A stretch of 64,000 nt of DNA, taken from positions 2,604,001 to 2,668,000 of the forward strand of contig JAKGSH010000010.1 in the NCBI GenBank assembly GCA_021568835.1, given 5' to 3'. The notes below the pieces were generated by a model. That model made no database searches and was not told the origin of the DNA. It worked only from the letters and a program-made list of their open reading frames with translations. This document shows positions 18,082-25,841 of the stretch, in pieces. Each line of letters opens with the position of its first letter. The first letter of the stretch is position 1. Source of the stretch: Streptomyces sp. Tue 6430. GTDB taxonomy: Bacteria > Actinomycetota > Actinomycetes > Streptomycetales > Streptomycetaceae. Position numbers and translations under genes: made by a program.

Positions 18082-18735
18082 GTGGAAAAGACCATCGCGG
18101 GCGCCGAGGCCACCCAGATCCCGAAGCAGCGCGGGGAATCGCTGCTGGAGACCGCCGTGCGCTACACCGAGGAACGTCACTGGGACGTCGTCCCCGGCAC
18201 CTGGTGGGAAGCCGTCGACGGGACGCAGCGCTGCTCCTGCGACGACGCGGCGTGTCCGGCGCCCGGGGCGCACCCGGCCCGGCCCGACTGGGCGACGCAG
18301 GCGACGGGCAGCGCGACCGTCGCGCGGCGCATGTGGCAGCAGCGGCCCGACGCGTCGATCCTGCTGCCGACCGGGCGGACCTTCGACGCGATCTCCGTGC
18401 CGGAGACGGCCGGGTTCCTGGCGCTGGCGCGGATGGAGCGGATGAAGTCGGCGCTGGGCCCGGTCACGTCGGCGCCGGACCGGCGGATGCACTTCTTCGT
18501 CCTTCCCGGGACCGCGGCCAAGGTGCCGGACCTCGTCCGCGCGTTGGGGTGGACGCCGTCCTCCCTCGACCTCGTCGCGCTGGGCGAGGGCGCGTACGTG
18601 GCGGCGCCGCCCACGCGGTTCGGGTCGCGGGGGGCCGTGCAGTGGGCCTGCCGGCCCACCCCGGCCAACCGGTGGCTGCCGGACGCGGAGGAGTTGATCC
18701 CCTCACTGGCCTATGCGTGCGGCAGAGAGCGGTAG
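18082..18735 (+). CDS. Prim-pol-like (bifunctional DNA primase/polymerase N-terminal) family protein
   Basis: About 217 residues matching the Streptomyces stand-alone proteins related to the prim-pol domain: RCSCDDAACPAPGAHPARPDW carries the family Cys/His cluster, followed by the PDASILLPTGRTFDAISVPE segment. The acidic catalytic residues of active primases are not obvious, so a polymerase activity is doubtful. It is divergent from the XRE/TPR regulator. The frame opens at GTG 18058; GTG 18082 is preferred because GGAG precedes it at 18067-18070 and the VEKTIAGAE beginning looks conserved. Confidence 0.7.
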   Translation: MEKTIAGAEATQIPKQRGESLLETAVRYTEERHWDVVPGTWWEAVDGTQRCSCDDAACPAPGAHPARPDWATQATGSATVARRMWQQRPDASILLPTGRTFDAISVPETAGFLALARMERMKSALGPVTSAPDRRMHFFVLPGTAAKVPDLVRALGWTPSSLDLVALGEGAYVAAPPTRFGSRGAVQWACRPTPANRWLPDAEELIPSLAYACGRER

Positions 18736-18819
18736 GGGCACCGACGAGCAGGCCGGGGAGCGCGCCCGCCGGGGACGTGCCTCGCGCGGAAGCGCCCGGT
18801 CCCTCCCCCGCCGGTCCGG

Positions 18820-19803
18820 TCAGCGCGCCAGCACCGCGTCCAGGAACGGCTCGACGGCCGTCCGCCAGCCCTCCGGCTGGTCGTAGTGCACGAGGTGACC
18901 GGCGTCGGCGACCTCCGCGTACTCCCCGCGCGGCAGCACCCGCACCATCTCCTGCGCCTCCGCGCGCCCCAGTTCGCCGTTCAGGCCGCGGACGACCAGG
19001 GTGGGGCAGCGGACCTGGGCGAGTTCCTCCCAGTGGGCGTCGTAGACCCAGGTCTCGCGGGACTTCAGCATCTGCTCGGGTTCGAAGACGGGGCGCCAGC
19101 CGTCGGCGGACTCCTGCATCACCTCGGCGTAGAACTCGCCGCGCGCCGGGTTGGGCCGCTCCACCCAGGGGTCGTCCTCCCCGAACCACTTGCGGACGTC
19201 GGCGAGGGTGGCGAAGGGAAGGGGCCAGGACGCGAACCAGTCGGACCACTCGCGCTGCGAGGCCGCGCCGAGCGCGGAGGCGCGCATGTCGCAGATGATC
19301 ACGCCGGAGATCAGGTCGGGGCGCTTGGCGGCGAGCTGCCAGGCGGTCAGGGCGCCCATGGCGTGGCCGACGAGGACGGCGGGGGCGAGACCGAGCTGTT
19401 CGAGGGCTGCCTCGGCGTCCTCGACGTACGCCTCGCGCGTGAAGGCGGCCCGCGGCGGCTTGTCGCTGCGACCGTGGCCCCGCTGGTCGAGGGCGACGGC
19501 ACGGTGCCGCTCGGAGATCCAGCGGGCGGTGGACGCCCAGTGCGAGGCACGGCCCATCAGGCCGTGCAGTAACAGCACGCCGGTGGTGCGCTCGGAGGCC
19601 GCCGGCCCGAACCACCCCTCACCCGCCCCGGCCTGCCCCCCGGCTGCTTCACCGGTCGGTCCGTCGGCCGGCGTCCCGGCCGCCTGGGCCGGGATCATGA
19701 CGTCCGGCCCGTTCTCCGCCGGGTCCTCCTTGGGCGGGTCGCCGAACTCCCAGGCCGCCAGGCGTACACCGCCCGCCCCGGTCACGTCGATGCGTCGCGC
19801 CAT
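18820..19803 (-). CDS. Alpha/beta hydrolase with alanine in the nucleophile elbow
   Basis: A 327-residue alpha/beta-fold protein with the oxyanion region LLLHGLMGRASHW and the His segment AEVADAGHLVHYDQPE. At the nucleophile elbow the sequence reads VLVGHAMGALTAW, with Ala where Ser is expected (GHSMG). If correct, ordinary esterase or lipase chemistry is excluded and the protein may be a binding or non-hydrolytic relative. ATG at 19803 follows AGGAG closely. An approximately 45-residue acidic insertion (PPKEDPAENGPD onward) follows the first strand. A LexA-like palindrome lies 160 bases upstream. Confidence 0.8.
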   Translation of the reverse strand: MARRIDVTGAGGVRLAAWEFGDPPKEDPAENGPDVMIPAQAAGTPADGPTGEAAGGQAGAGEGWFGPAASERTTGVLLLHGLMGRASHWASTARWISERHRAVALDQRGHGRSDKPPRAAFTREAYVEDAEAALEQLGLAPAVLVGHAMGALTAWQLAAKRPDLISGVIICDMRASALGAASQREWSDWFASWPLPFATLADVRKWFGEDDPWVERPNPARGEFYAEVMQESADGWRPVFEPEQMLKSRETWVYDAHWEELAQVRCPTLVVRGLNGELGRAEAQEMVRVLPRGEYAEVADAGHLVHYDQPEGWRTAVEPFLDAVLAR

Positions 19804-19964
19804 AGCTCCTGGCACCCCCTCGCTCCGCTCGGACCCCCGGCTCCCGCTCGAGCCGGCCGGTCCGGTCACGCGTCGTGTCTGCCGTCGTACCGCTGTGCTG
19901 CTCACTGCCTCGCCGCCCGCGCCCCGCGCATCGCGCGACGTACGGGCTCCTCACCCGCACGCTA

Positions 19965-19980
19965 TCGAATGACTATTCGA
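19965..19980. promoter_or_regulatory. LexA-box-like palindrome
   Basis: TCGAAT-GACT-ATTCGA is a perfect 16-base inverted repeat, differing from the actinobacterial SOS-box pattern TCGAAC-N4-GTTCGA at two symmetric positions. It lies in the 560-base gap between the alpha/beta hydrolase (minus strand, start 19803) and the end of dmdR1. The remainder, 19985-20367, contains no ORF I can support. Confidence 0.45.
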
Positions 19981-20367
19981 AAATGCCTGCTTCCGCGAGC
20001 AACACCCCTCGTTCGAGTGACCCCCCTCAAGGAATGATCGTCGCCACCGAGGGGAGATCTTCAACGGGAGGCGGACCGCTCGGGGAAACCGGTCCGTGGG
20101 GAGTGACCTTGAGAGCTCGGGGCTCCAGGTCAGAACAGGGGAGGACAGGCCCCGGCGCCGCAGGGCGCCGGGGCCCTCCCATGATCCGCGGCGCATCATC
20201 CCGCCCCCCTCAGGTCATATGCCTCACGACACAGACTGACACGCGCGACGTCGCGGCGCTGCGGTTCGACACAGGGAATCACCGATTCGAGGAGATCGGC
20301 AGGACCCCTCAACCAACCGGACGACCGCAGGAGTTGAACAACGCCCGGCAAGTGACCGGCGCGACCG

Positions 20368-21060
20368 TCAACGCTTCGCGACGAACACGTGGGAGGCGAT
20401 GTCCGCCCCCAGCTCGGCCGCCTCGCCGCCGCTGCCGACCAGCACGCCGCCGGCCGACTCCGTCACGCTCACCACCGAGCCCGGCTGCACACCGGCCCGC
20501 CGCAGCGTGTACATCAGCTGCGCGTCCGTCTGGATCGGCTCGCCGATGCGGCGCACGACGACCGTCTTGCCCTCCAGGCCCGGGTCGAGGTCGGCCAGCG
20601 ACACCATGCCCTCGTCCAGGAAGGGATCGGCGATGTCCTTCTCCCCCAACTCCTCCAGTCCCGGGATGGGGTTGCCGTACGGCGACTCGGTGGGGTGGCG
20701 CAGCAGCTCGAGGACCCGGCGCTCGACGGCCTCGCTCATCACGTGTTCCCAGCGGCACGCCTCCGCGTGGACCTGCTCCCACTCCAGGCCGATCACGTCG
20801 ACGAGGAGGCACTCGGCCAGGCGGTGCTTGCGCATCACGCGCGTGGCGAGGCGGCGGCCCTCGTCCGTCAGCTCCAGGTGCCGGTCGCTGGCCACGGAGA
20901 CCAGGCCGTCCCGCTCCATGCGGGCCACCGTCTGGCTGACCGTCGGCCCGCTCTGGTCGAGCCGCTCGGCGATCCGGGCGCGCATGGGGACCACCCCTTC
21001 CTCCTCCAGCTCGAGGATGGTGCGGAGATACATCTCCGTGGTGTCGATCAGTCCGGACAT
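20368..21060 (-). CDS. dmdR1: Iron-dependent DtxR/IdeR-family repressor DmdR1
   Basis: With Fe2+ bound this 230-residue protein represses siderophore and iron-uptake genes. An N-terminal winged helix (IDTTEMYLRTILELEEEGV to VARMERDGLVSV) is followed by the dimerisation/metal domain with the IdeR-type ligands VMRKHRLAECLL and EACRWEHVMSE (Cys and His of the two metal sites) and a C-terminal SH3-like domain (about 150-230). Length and family match Streptomyces DmdR1. ATG at 21060. The opposite strand carries a long ORF as reported for adm in S. coelicolor. Confidence 0.9.
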   Translation of the reverse strand: MSGLIDTTEMYLRTILELEEEGVVPMRARIAERLDQSGPTVSQTVARMERDGLVSVASDRHLELTDEGRRLATRVMRKHRLAECLLVDVIGLEWEQVHAEACRWEHVMSEAVERRVLELLRHPTESPYGNPIPGLEELGEKDIADPFLDEGMVSLADLDPGLEGKTVVVRRIGEPIQTDAQLMYTLRRAGVQPGSVVSVTESAGGVLVGSGGEAAELGADIASHVFVAKR

Positions 21061-21286
21061 ACGTGCCCCTCGATGAGATGGCCGGAGGCTGGACGGCTCT
21101 CCGGCTCGTGCGCTGGCCCTGGCCTCAATTCTGCCGGATACCACTGACAAGCGTGCCGCGCCGCCGGAACGAGGGGACGCGCCGGGGCCGCCGTTCCCCC
21201 GGCCGTGTTGACAGGGCGCCGGTCCGGACCGCACGGTGATCCGCGACACGGACACGGACACCGGATTCGGCAGAGGGGCCCCTCGG

Positions 21287-22042
21287 ATGAGTGACCGCAC
21301 GCCCGCCGCGCAGTTCTTCGACGCCGCGATCGGCCTGTTGCAGCGGGTGCGCGACGAGGAGGCGGAGGCCGTGGAGGCCGCCGGTGTCCTCCTCGCCGAC
21401 ACCGTGGCCTCCGGCGGACGCCTGTTCGCCTTCGGCGCCGGCCATTCCTCCCTCGCCGCGCAGGACATCGTCTACCGCGCGGGCGGCCTGGCCCTGATGA
21501 ACCTGCTCGCGGTGCCGGGCGTCGTGGGCGTGGACGTCACGCCGGCCACCCTCGGCTCCGCCCTGGAGCGCGTCGACGGCCTGGCGGGCGCAGTCCTGGA
21601 GACCTCGCCGGTGCGCGCGGGCGACGCCCTGGTGATCGTCTCGCTGTCGGGCCGCAACGCCCTCCCGGTGGAGATGGCCCTCACCGCGCGCGCCCTGGGC
21701 GTGAAGGTCATCGGCGTGACCTCGGTGGCGTACGCCGCCGGGACGACGTCCCGGCACCGGTCGGGGACGTTCCTCAAGGACCACTGCGACCTCGTCCTGG
21801 ACTCGAAGATCGCCGTCGGGGACGCCGAGCTGACCCTCGACACCGTCCCCGCGCCCTTCGCACCCGCCTCCACGGTCGTCACCGCGGCCCTCCTCCAGGC
21901 GGTCGTGGCCACCGCGGCCGCCTCCCTCGCGGAACGCGGCGTCGAGCCCCCGCTGCTGCGCTCCGGCAACGTGGACGGCGGCCACGACTGGAACGGCCGG
22001 ATCATGGACGAGTACCGGGACCGGATCTTCTACCGGCACTGA
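21287..22042 (+). CDS. SIS-domain phosphosugar-binding protein (UPF0309 type)
   Basis: A 251-residue sugar-isomerase-fold protein. GRLFAFGAGHSSLAAQDIVY and VIVSLSGRNALPVEMAL are the two phosphate-binding loops of SIS domains. Such proteins isomerise or sense phosphosugars; the substrate is not evident. ATG at 21287, divergent from dmdR1 across about 225 bases. It ends 27 bases before the converging PAS gene. Confidence 0.85.
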   Translation: MSDRTPAAQFFDAAIGLLQRVRDEEAEAVEAAGVLLADTVASGGRLFAFGAGHSSLAAQDIVYRAGGLALMNLLAVPGVVGVDVTPATLGSALERVDGLAGAVLETSPVRAGDALVIVSLSGRNALPVEMALTARALGVKVIGVTSVAYAAGTTSRHRSGTFLKDHCDLVLDSKIAVGDAELTLDTVPAPFAPASTVVTAALLQAVVATAAASLAERGVEPPLLRSGNVDGGHDWNGRIMDEYRDRIFYRH

Positions 22043-22069
22043 GGAGCCCCGGGCGGTCGCCCGCGCGCG

Positions 22070-23518
22070 TCAGGCCCCGTCGCCGCTCCCGGCGGGACCG
22101 GCGGCACCGGCGAGGTCGAGGGCGGCCGCCGTCCGGACGGCGACGTCCTCGGCGTAGGTGGCGTCGGAGCGTTCGAAGGCCGTACGGCCCGCCGTGCGCA
22201 GGAACGTCACGACGCCCAGGGTGCGGCCGCGGCTGCGCAGGACAGCGCAGAGCGCGTGCACGGTGTCCTCGGGCCACTGACGCGCCCGTGCCCACTCGCG
22301 GGCCCGGTCCGGCGCCACCTTGCCCGCCGAGGCGCGCACCGAGCCCGCGCGGGTCACGCACTGGAGCGCCGGGTGGCCCTCCCCGTACCCCACGGGCAGT
22401 CCGGCGTGGCCGGTGAGGACGCTGGGGCCCGGGCCGCCCGAGGGGGTGGCCGCCACCCGCACCAGACGCGGCGGGGCGTCCGGCTCCCCGTCCGCCCGCG
22501 GGGCGCCGGCGACCCGGTCGATCACGGCGTGGTCGGCGAAGCCGGCGAGGGCGAAGTCGAGGTGGACGGTCACCGCCTCCGCCGGGTCCTCGCACTCGGC
22601 GGCCGCCCGCGACGCCCGGTGCAGCTGGTTCGTCCGGAACCGCAGCAGGGCCGCCTCCTGCTCGACCTGCTTGGCCTCGGTGACGTCCTGGAACAGCCAG
22701 CCGACGCCGAGCGGCACCGGCTCCTCGGCGAGCGGGGAGGCGAGCCGCACGAAGCCGCTGCGCCAGCAGCGCCGCTTCTCGCCGTCCGGGGTCCGCACCC
22801 CCACCCACAGCTCGGCGGGCGCGGGCGGGGCGCCCTCGGCGAGGACGTGCGTGAGCGCGTTCTCCAGCTCCTCGACGCCGCGGGTGAGCAGGTCGCCCAG
22901 CGGACGGCCCAGGGCCGCCGTGCGGCCCGTGCCGAGCGCGCGGGCGGCGTGCGCGTTGACGACGGCGGGGCGCAGGTCGGCGTCGACGAGGACCACGCCC
23001 CAGGACGCGTCCGCGAAGAGGGCCTCGCTCAGGGCGATGGAGCGCTCCAGGTCGATCTGGGTGTGCACCTCGCTGAACGCGCAGTACAGCCCGGCGGGCC
23101 TGCCGTCGGGGCCGCGGACGGCGGCGGACTGGGTGCGCACCAGGACCCGGCCGCCGTCCTTGGTGAGCAGCGCGAACTCGTGCACCTGCCGGCCGGGCGC
23201 GCGCATCGCGGCCGTCAGCCGGCCCTCGATCTCCTCGGCGTCCGCCTCGCGCACGGCCCAGCCGGTGAAGCCGTGCCGGCCGACCGCCTCGGCGGCGGTC
23301 CAGCCGAGGATGCGCTCCGCCTCGCGGTTCCAGTGGGTGACGACTCCGTCGGCGTCGAAGGCGCACAGGGCCGCGTCCATCCCGTCGAGCAGCGCGGCGA
23401 GCAGGTCCGAGCCGTCCGGGCCCTCCGGGCCGGGCCGCTCGGGCTCGTCCGGTCCCAGTTCGTCGGTGGTCCCACTACGGCGGGAAGCGCTCACCCGGAC
23501 CCCCTCAGCTTCGCTCAC
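22070..23518 (-). CDS. PAS-GAF sensory protein without an output domain
   Basis: A 482-residue cytoplasmic sensor. A first PAS domain (about 40-160: ALLDGMDAALCAFDADGVVT), a second (about 165-285, ending WLFQDVTEAKQ) and a GAF-like domain (about 300-470, ending in GRTLGVVTFLRTAGR) are visible. No kinase, phosphatase or cyclase domain follows, unlike many PAS-GAF-PP2C proteins of Streptomyces. It probably relays signals through protein contacts. GTG at 23518. Confidence 0.75.
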   Translation of the reverse strand: MSEAEGVRVSASRRSGTTDELGPDEPERPGPEGPDGSDLLAALLDGMDAALCAFDADGVVTHWNREAERILGWTAAEAVGRHGFTGWAVREADAEEIEGRLTAAMRAPGRQVHEFALLTKDGGRVLVRTQSAAVRGPDGRPAGLYCAFSEVHTQIDLERSIALSEALFADASWGVVLVDADLRPAVVNAHAARALGTGRTAALGRPLGDLLTRGVEELENALTHVLAEGAPPAPAELWVGVRTPDGEKRRCWRSGFVRLASPLAEEPVPLGVGWLFQDVTEAKQVEQEAALLRFRTNQLHRASRAAAECEDPAEAVTVHLDFALAGFADHAVIDRVAGAPRADGEPDAPPRLVRVAATPSGGPGPSVLTGHAGLPVGYGEGHPALQCVTRAGSVRASAGKVAPDRAREWARARQWPEDTVHALCAVLRSRGRTLGVVTFLRTAGRTAFERSDATYAEDVAVRTAAALDLAGAAGPAGSGDGA

Positions 23519-23618
23519 GTGCCCTCATTGAACTTGAACGTGACGCAGCCCACACATGGTTCCCGCAAGATTGCCGGGAATCGTCGTGCGCCGGTCCCGC
23601 CCGGTACGCCCCGGCCCG

Positions 23619-24071
23619 CTAGGGCGCGGTCAGCCTCAGGTCGACCCAGAGGTCGTCCTCGCCGTCCAGCGCGTACCGCTCCGTCTCGACGAAGCCGCGC
23701 GCCGCGGCGAACCGCAGGCCGTCCTCGTTGACGGCCAGCACGCACGTCTCCACCGCCCGGGCGCCCAGCACGCGCGCGTGGGCGAGAGCGTTCTCGTACA
23801 GCGCGGTGCCGTGTCCGCGGCGGCGGTACGGCGGCAGCACGCGCGCGATGACGGTGGCCACCGCCTCCTCGCCCGCCGGGGGCCGCAGCGTCGAGCAGCC
23901 GACGAGGACGTCGCCGAGGTAGGCGTTCTCCAGGCGGTGGCGGCCGGCACGCGCGCGTGCCTCGTCGGGGGACATGGCGGCCGGGGGCACGATCGTGTTG
24001 TGGACGTGCCGCCACTGCTCGAGCATGGCCTCGCCGGCGACCGGCGCGATGCGAAGACGAAGACCGTTCAC
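23619..24071 (-). CDS. GNAT-family N-acetyltransferase
   Basis: Acetyl-CoA-dependent acetyltransferase of about 150 residues. Motif A for CoA pyrophosphate binding is VIARVLPPYRRRGHGTALYE (R-R-x-G-x-G/A). ARAVETCVLAVNEDGLRFA and RGFVETERY follow, as in single-domain GNATs. The frame is open to 24164, but GTG 24071 begins the conserved fold. The substrate is unknown. It is divergent from the leader-peptide region. Confidence 0.8.
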   Translation of the reverse strand: MNGLRLRIAPVAGEAMLEQWRHVHNTIVPPAAMSPDEARARAGRHRLENAYLGDVLVGCSTLRPPAGEEAVATVIARVLPPYRRRGHGTALYENALAHARVLGARAVETCVLAVNEDGLRFAAARGFVETERYALDGEDDLWVDLRLTAP

Positions 24072-24240
24072 GGCCCCAGGCAACCGTGCGGCGGGGCGGG
24101 CGTCAACAAAGTTGCGGGTCCGGCCCCGCTCCCCGCCGCGCGGGCCGCCTCGCTCCCGCCGCACGGGCCGCCGCGCGGGCCGGCGGGCGTCCGCCTCGCT
24201 CCCGGGCCTCGTCCGCTCCTCGTCCGGCGGAAAAAAATGG

Positions 24241-24270
24241 TTGAACGGACGGCGGGATGCTTCCTAAGGT
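24241..24270 (+). promoter_or_regulatory. HrdB-type promoter upstream of leader peptide 1
   Basis: TTGAAC (24241-24246) and TAAGGT (24265-24270) are 18 bases apart, right after a run of seven A residues. The expected start near 24277 leaves a short leader with the ribosome site of the 12-residue ORF. Confidence 0.6.
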
Positions 24271-24303
24271 GGCGAGCACACGAGAAGGGAGGTGGTTCGG
24301 CGA

Positions 24304-24342
24304 ATGTACGAGAACCGGACGCGTGAGGTGGCTGCGGGCTAG
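24304..24342 (+). CDS. Putative leader peptide 1, MYENRTREVAAG
   Basis: A 12-codon ORF with a near-perfect AAGGGAGGTG at 24285-24294 and a clear promoter upstream. It is followed at once by a small hairpin (24362-24381) and then a large inverted repeat (24422-24434 / 24470-24482). This arrangement suggests a translated regulatory leader. The peptide resembles tiny conserved ORFs I recall from other Streptomyces leaders, but I cannot name its signal. Confidence 0.5.
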   Translation: MYENRTREVAAG

Positions 24343-24361
24343 CGGCCCGTCACCACACCGA

Positions 24362-24482
24362 GTGCGGTGCCGGACCCGCACGTGAAAGAGGCGTGCAGCC
24401 GGCCCAATCCCAGCAGTCACCCGACCCGCGAGTCGCCGGTACGTCCGGCCGGCCCTCCCCGGAGGACCAGACTCGCGGGTCG
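24362..24482 (+). promoter_or_regulatory. Two stem-loops downstream of leader peptide 1
   Basis: The first has arms GTGCGG and CCGCAC around eight bases (24362-24381), starting 20 bases after the leader stop. The second has perfect 13-base arms CGACCCGCGAGTC (24422-24434) and GACTCGCGGGTCG (24470-24482) with a 35-base loop. They could be an attenuator pair or a simple terminator. Confidence 0.5.
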
Positions 24483-24585
24483 CCTGCGTTCCCGGGCTCC
24501 CGTCGGGCCCCCGCCGCCCGAGTCGGGCCGACCGCAGATCCTTCGGCATGTGACGCGCGCCACGTACGAATGTGCGGGCGGGGAG

Positions 24586-24591
24586 TACCCT
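24586..24591 (+). promoter_or_regulatory. -10 element of a leaderless transcript for leader peptide 2
   Basis: TACCCT lies six bases before the ATG at 24598, the spacing expected when transcription starts at the start codon. No strong -35 is visible. Confidence 0.45.
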
Positions 24592-24597
24592 GACCGC

Positions 24598-24672
24598 ATG
24601 CTTTCGCTCGTTCGGCGCCGCCACGTGGACTACGTCCGCGTCACGAGCATGGGCTGTCGACGCTCCCTCTGA
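24598..24672 (+). CDS. Putative leader peptide 2 with RRRHVDYVRV motif
   Basis: A 24-residue peptide (MLSLVRRRHVDYVRVTSMGC, then RRSL). The R-R-H-V-D core matches the short 'putative leader peptide' family found upstream of sulfur and amino-acid genes in actinobacteria. It has no ribosome site but a -10 six bases upstream, so it is probably translated from a leaderless mRNA. It ends 124 bases before the oxygenase gene, whose expression it may attenuate. A single Cys near the end followed by Arg-Arg is compatible with a cysteine or arginine cue, which is speculative. Confidence 0.65.
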   Translation: MLSLVRRRHVDYVRVTSMGCRRSL

Positions 24673-24796
24673 GCTGTCCGGCCCCTTCGCGGTTCAGCAG
24701 CCGCCCGTGTTCCCCCCCTTCTCTGCCCACTTGGCACCCGCGCGCCCACCCCACCCACGGCGCTCGCGCGGGACCCGTACACCCCGCGGACGCATC

Positions 24797-25825
24797 ATGA
24801 CGAACGTGTCGACGAACCCGTCGTACCAGCAACTGCCGATCATCGACCTCTCCGCCGCCGACCGGGGGCCCGAGGCCCGGGACCTGTTGCGCGCGCAGCT
24901 GCACGGCGCCGCGCACGACGTGGGGTTCTTCCAGCTCGTCGGGCACGGGGTGAGCGAGGCGGAGACGGCGGCGCTGCTCTCCGCGATGCGGCGGTTCTTC
25001 GCGCTGCCCGAGGCCGAGCGGCTCGCGATCGACAATGTGCGCTCGCCGCACTTCCGGGGCTACACGCGCACCGGTGACGAGCGGACCGGGGGCCGGCAGG
25101 ACTGGCGGGACCAGCTGGACATCGGGGCGGAGCGGCCGGCGCGGGTGCCGGGGCCCGGGGAGCCCGCGTACTGGTGGCTGGAGGGGCCCAACCAGTGGCC
25201 CGCCGGGCTGCCCGAGCTGCGGGTGGCCGCGCTGCGGTGGGTCGAGCGGCTCAGCGGGGTCGCGCAGCGGCTGCTGCACGAGCTGCTCGCCTCGATCGGG
25301 GCGCCCGCGGACTTCTACGACCCGGTGTTCGGGGAGCGGGCGCACCCGCACCTGAAGCTGGTGCGCTATCCGGGGAGCGCGGGCGACGGCACCGGTCAGG
25401 GGGTGGGGGCCCACAAGGACTACGGGTTCCTGACGCTGCTGCTCCAGGACGGGGTGGGCGGGCTCCAGGTGCAGCGGGAGGACGGAGCGTTCCACGACGT
25501 GCCGCCGCTGCCCGGGGCGTTCGTCGTCAACCTCGGCGAGCTGCTGGAGGTGGCGACGAACGGGTACCTGGTGGCCACCAACCACCGGGTGGTGTCCCCG
25601 CCGAGCGCGGTCGAGCGCTTCTCCGTGCCGTTCTTCTACAACCCGCGCCTCGACGCGCGGGTGGAGCCGCTGCCCTTCCCGTACGCCTCCGCCGCGCCCG
25701 GCGTGACCGACGATCCGGCCAATCCGCTGTTCGCCGAGTACGGCTTCAACGAGCTGAAGGGCAAGCTGCGGGCCCATCCGCTGGTGGCCGAGCGGCATCA
25801 CGCGGAGCTGCTCAGCCCCGCGTGA
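24797..25825 (+). CDS. Isopenicillin N synthase-like 2-oxoglutarate/Fe(II) oxygenase
   Basis: Non-haem iron oxygenase of 342 residues. An N-terminal DIOX_N domain (LPIIDLSAADRGPEARDLLR; HDVGFFQLVGHGV) precedes the double-stranded beta-helix with iron ligands in GAHKDYGFLTLLLQD (His, Asp) and ATNHRVV (His), plus the oxoglutarate-binding RFSVPFF arginine. Members hydroxylate or desaturate small molecules or amino acids; the substrate is unknown. There is no penicillin cluster nearby, so isopenicillin N synthase itself is not implied. ATG 24797, downstream of two leader peptides. It converges on citrate synthase 2. Confidence 0.88.
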   Translation: MTNVSTNPSYQQLPIIDLSAADRGPEARDLLRAQLHGAAHDVGFFQLVGHGVSEAETAALLSAMRRFFALPEAERLAIDNVRSPHFRGYTRTGDERTGGRQDWRDQLDIGAERPARVPGPGEPAYWWLEGPNQWPAGLPELRVAALRWVERLSGVAQRLLHELLASIGAPADFYDPVFGERAHPHLKLVRYPGSAGDGTGQGVGAHKDYGFLTLLLQDGVGGLQVQREDGAFHDVPPLPGAFVVNLGELLEVATNGYLVATNHRVVSPPSAVERFSVPFFYNPRLDARVEPLPFPYASAAPGVTDDPANPLFAEYGFNELKGKLRAHPLVAERHHAELLSPA

Positions 25826-25841
25826 CGGCCGCCCGGGCGGG

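Noticed and set aside
20230..20340. Possible tRNA or small RNA around GGTTCGACACAGGG
   Set aside because: The T-arm-like string is not followed by a matching acceptor stem and no cloverleaf can be drawn.
24797..25825. Penicillin biosynthesis gene
   Set aside because: Only the 2OG-Fe(II) fold is shared; no ACV synthetase or other beta-lactam genes are in the window.
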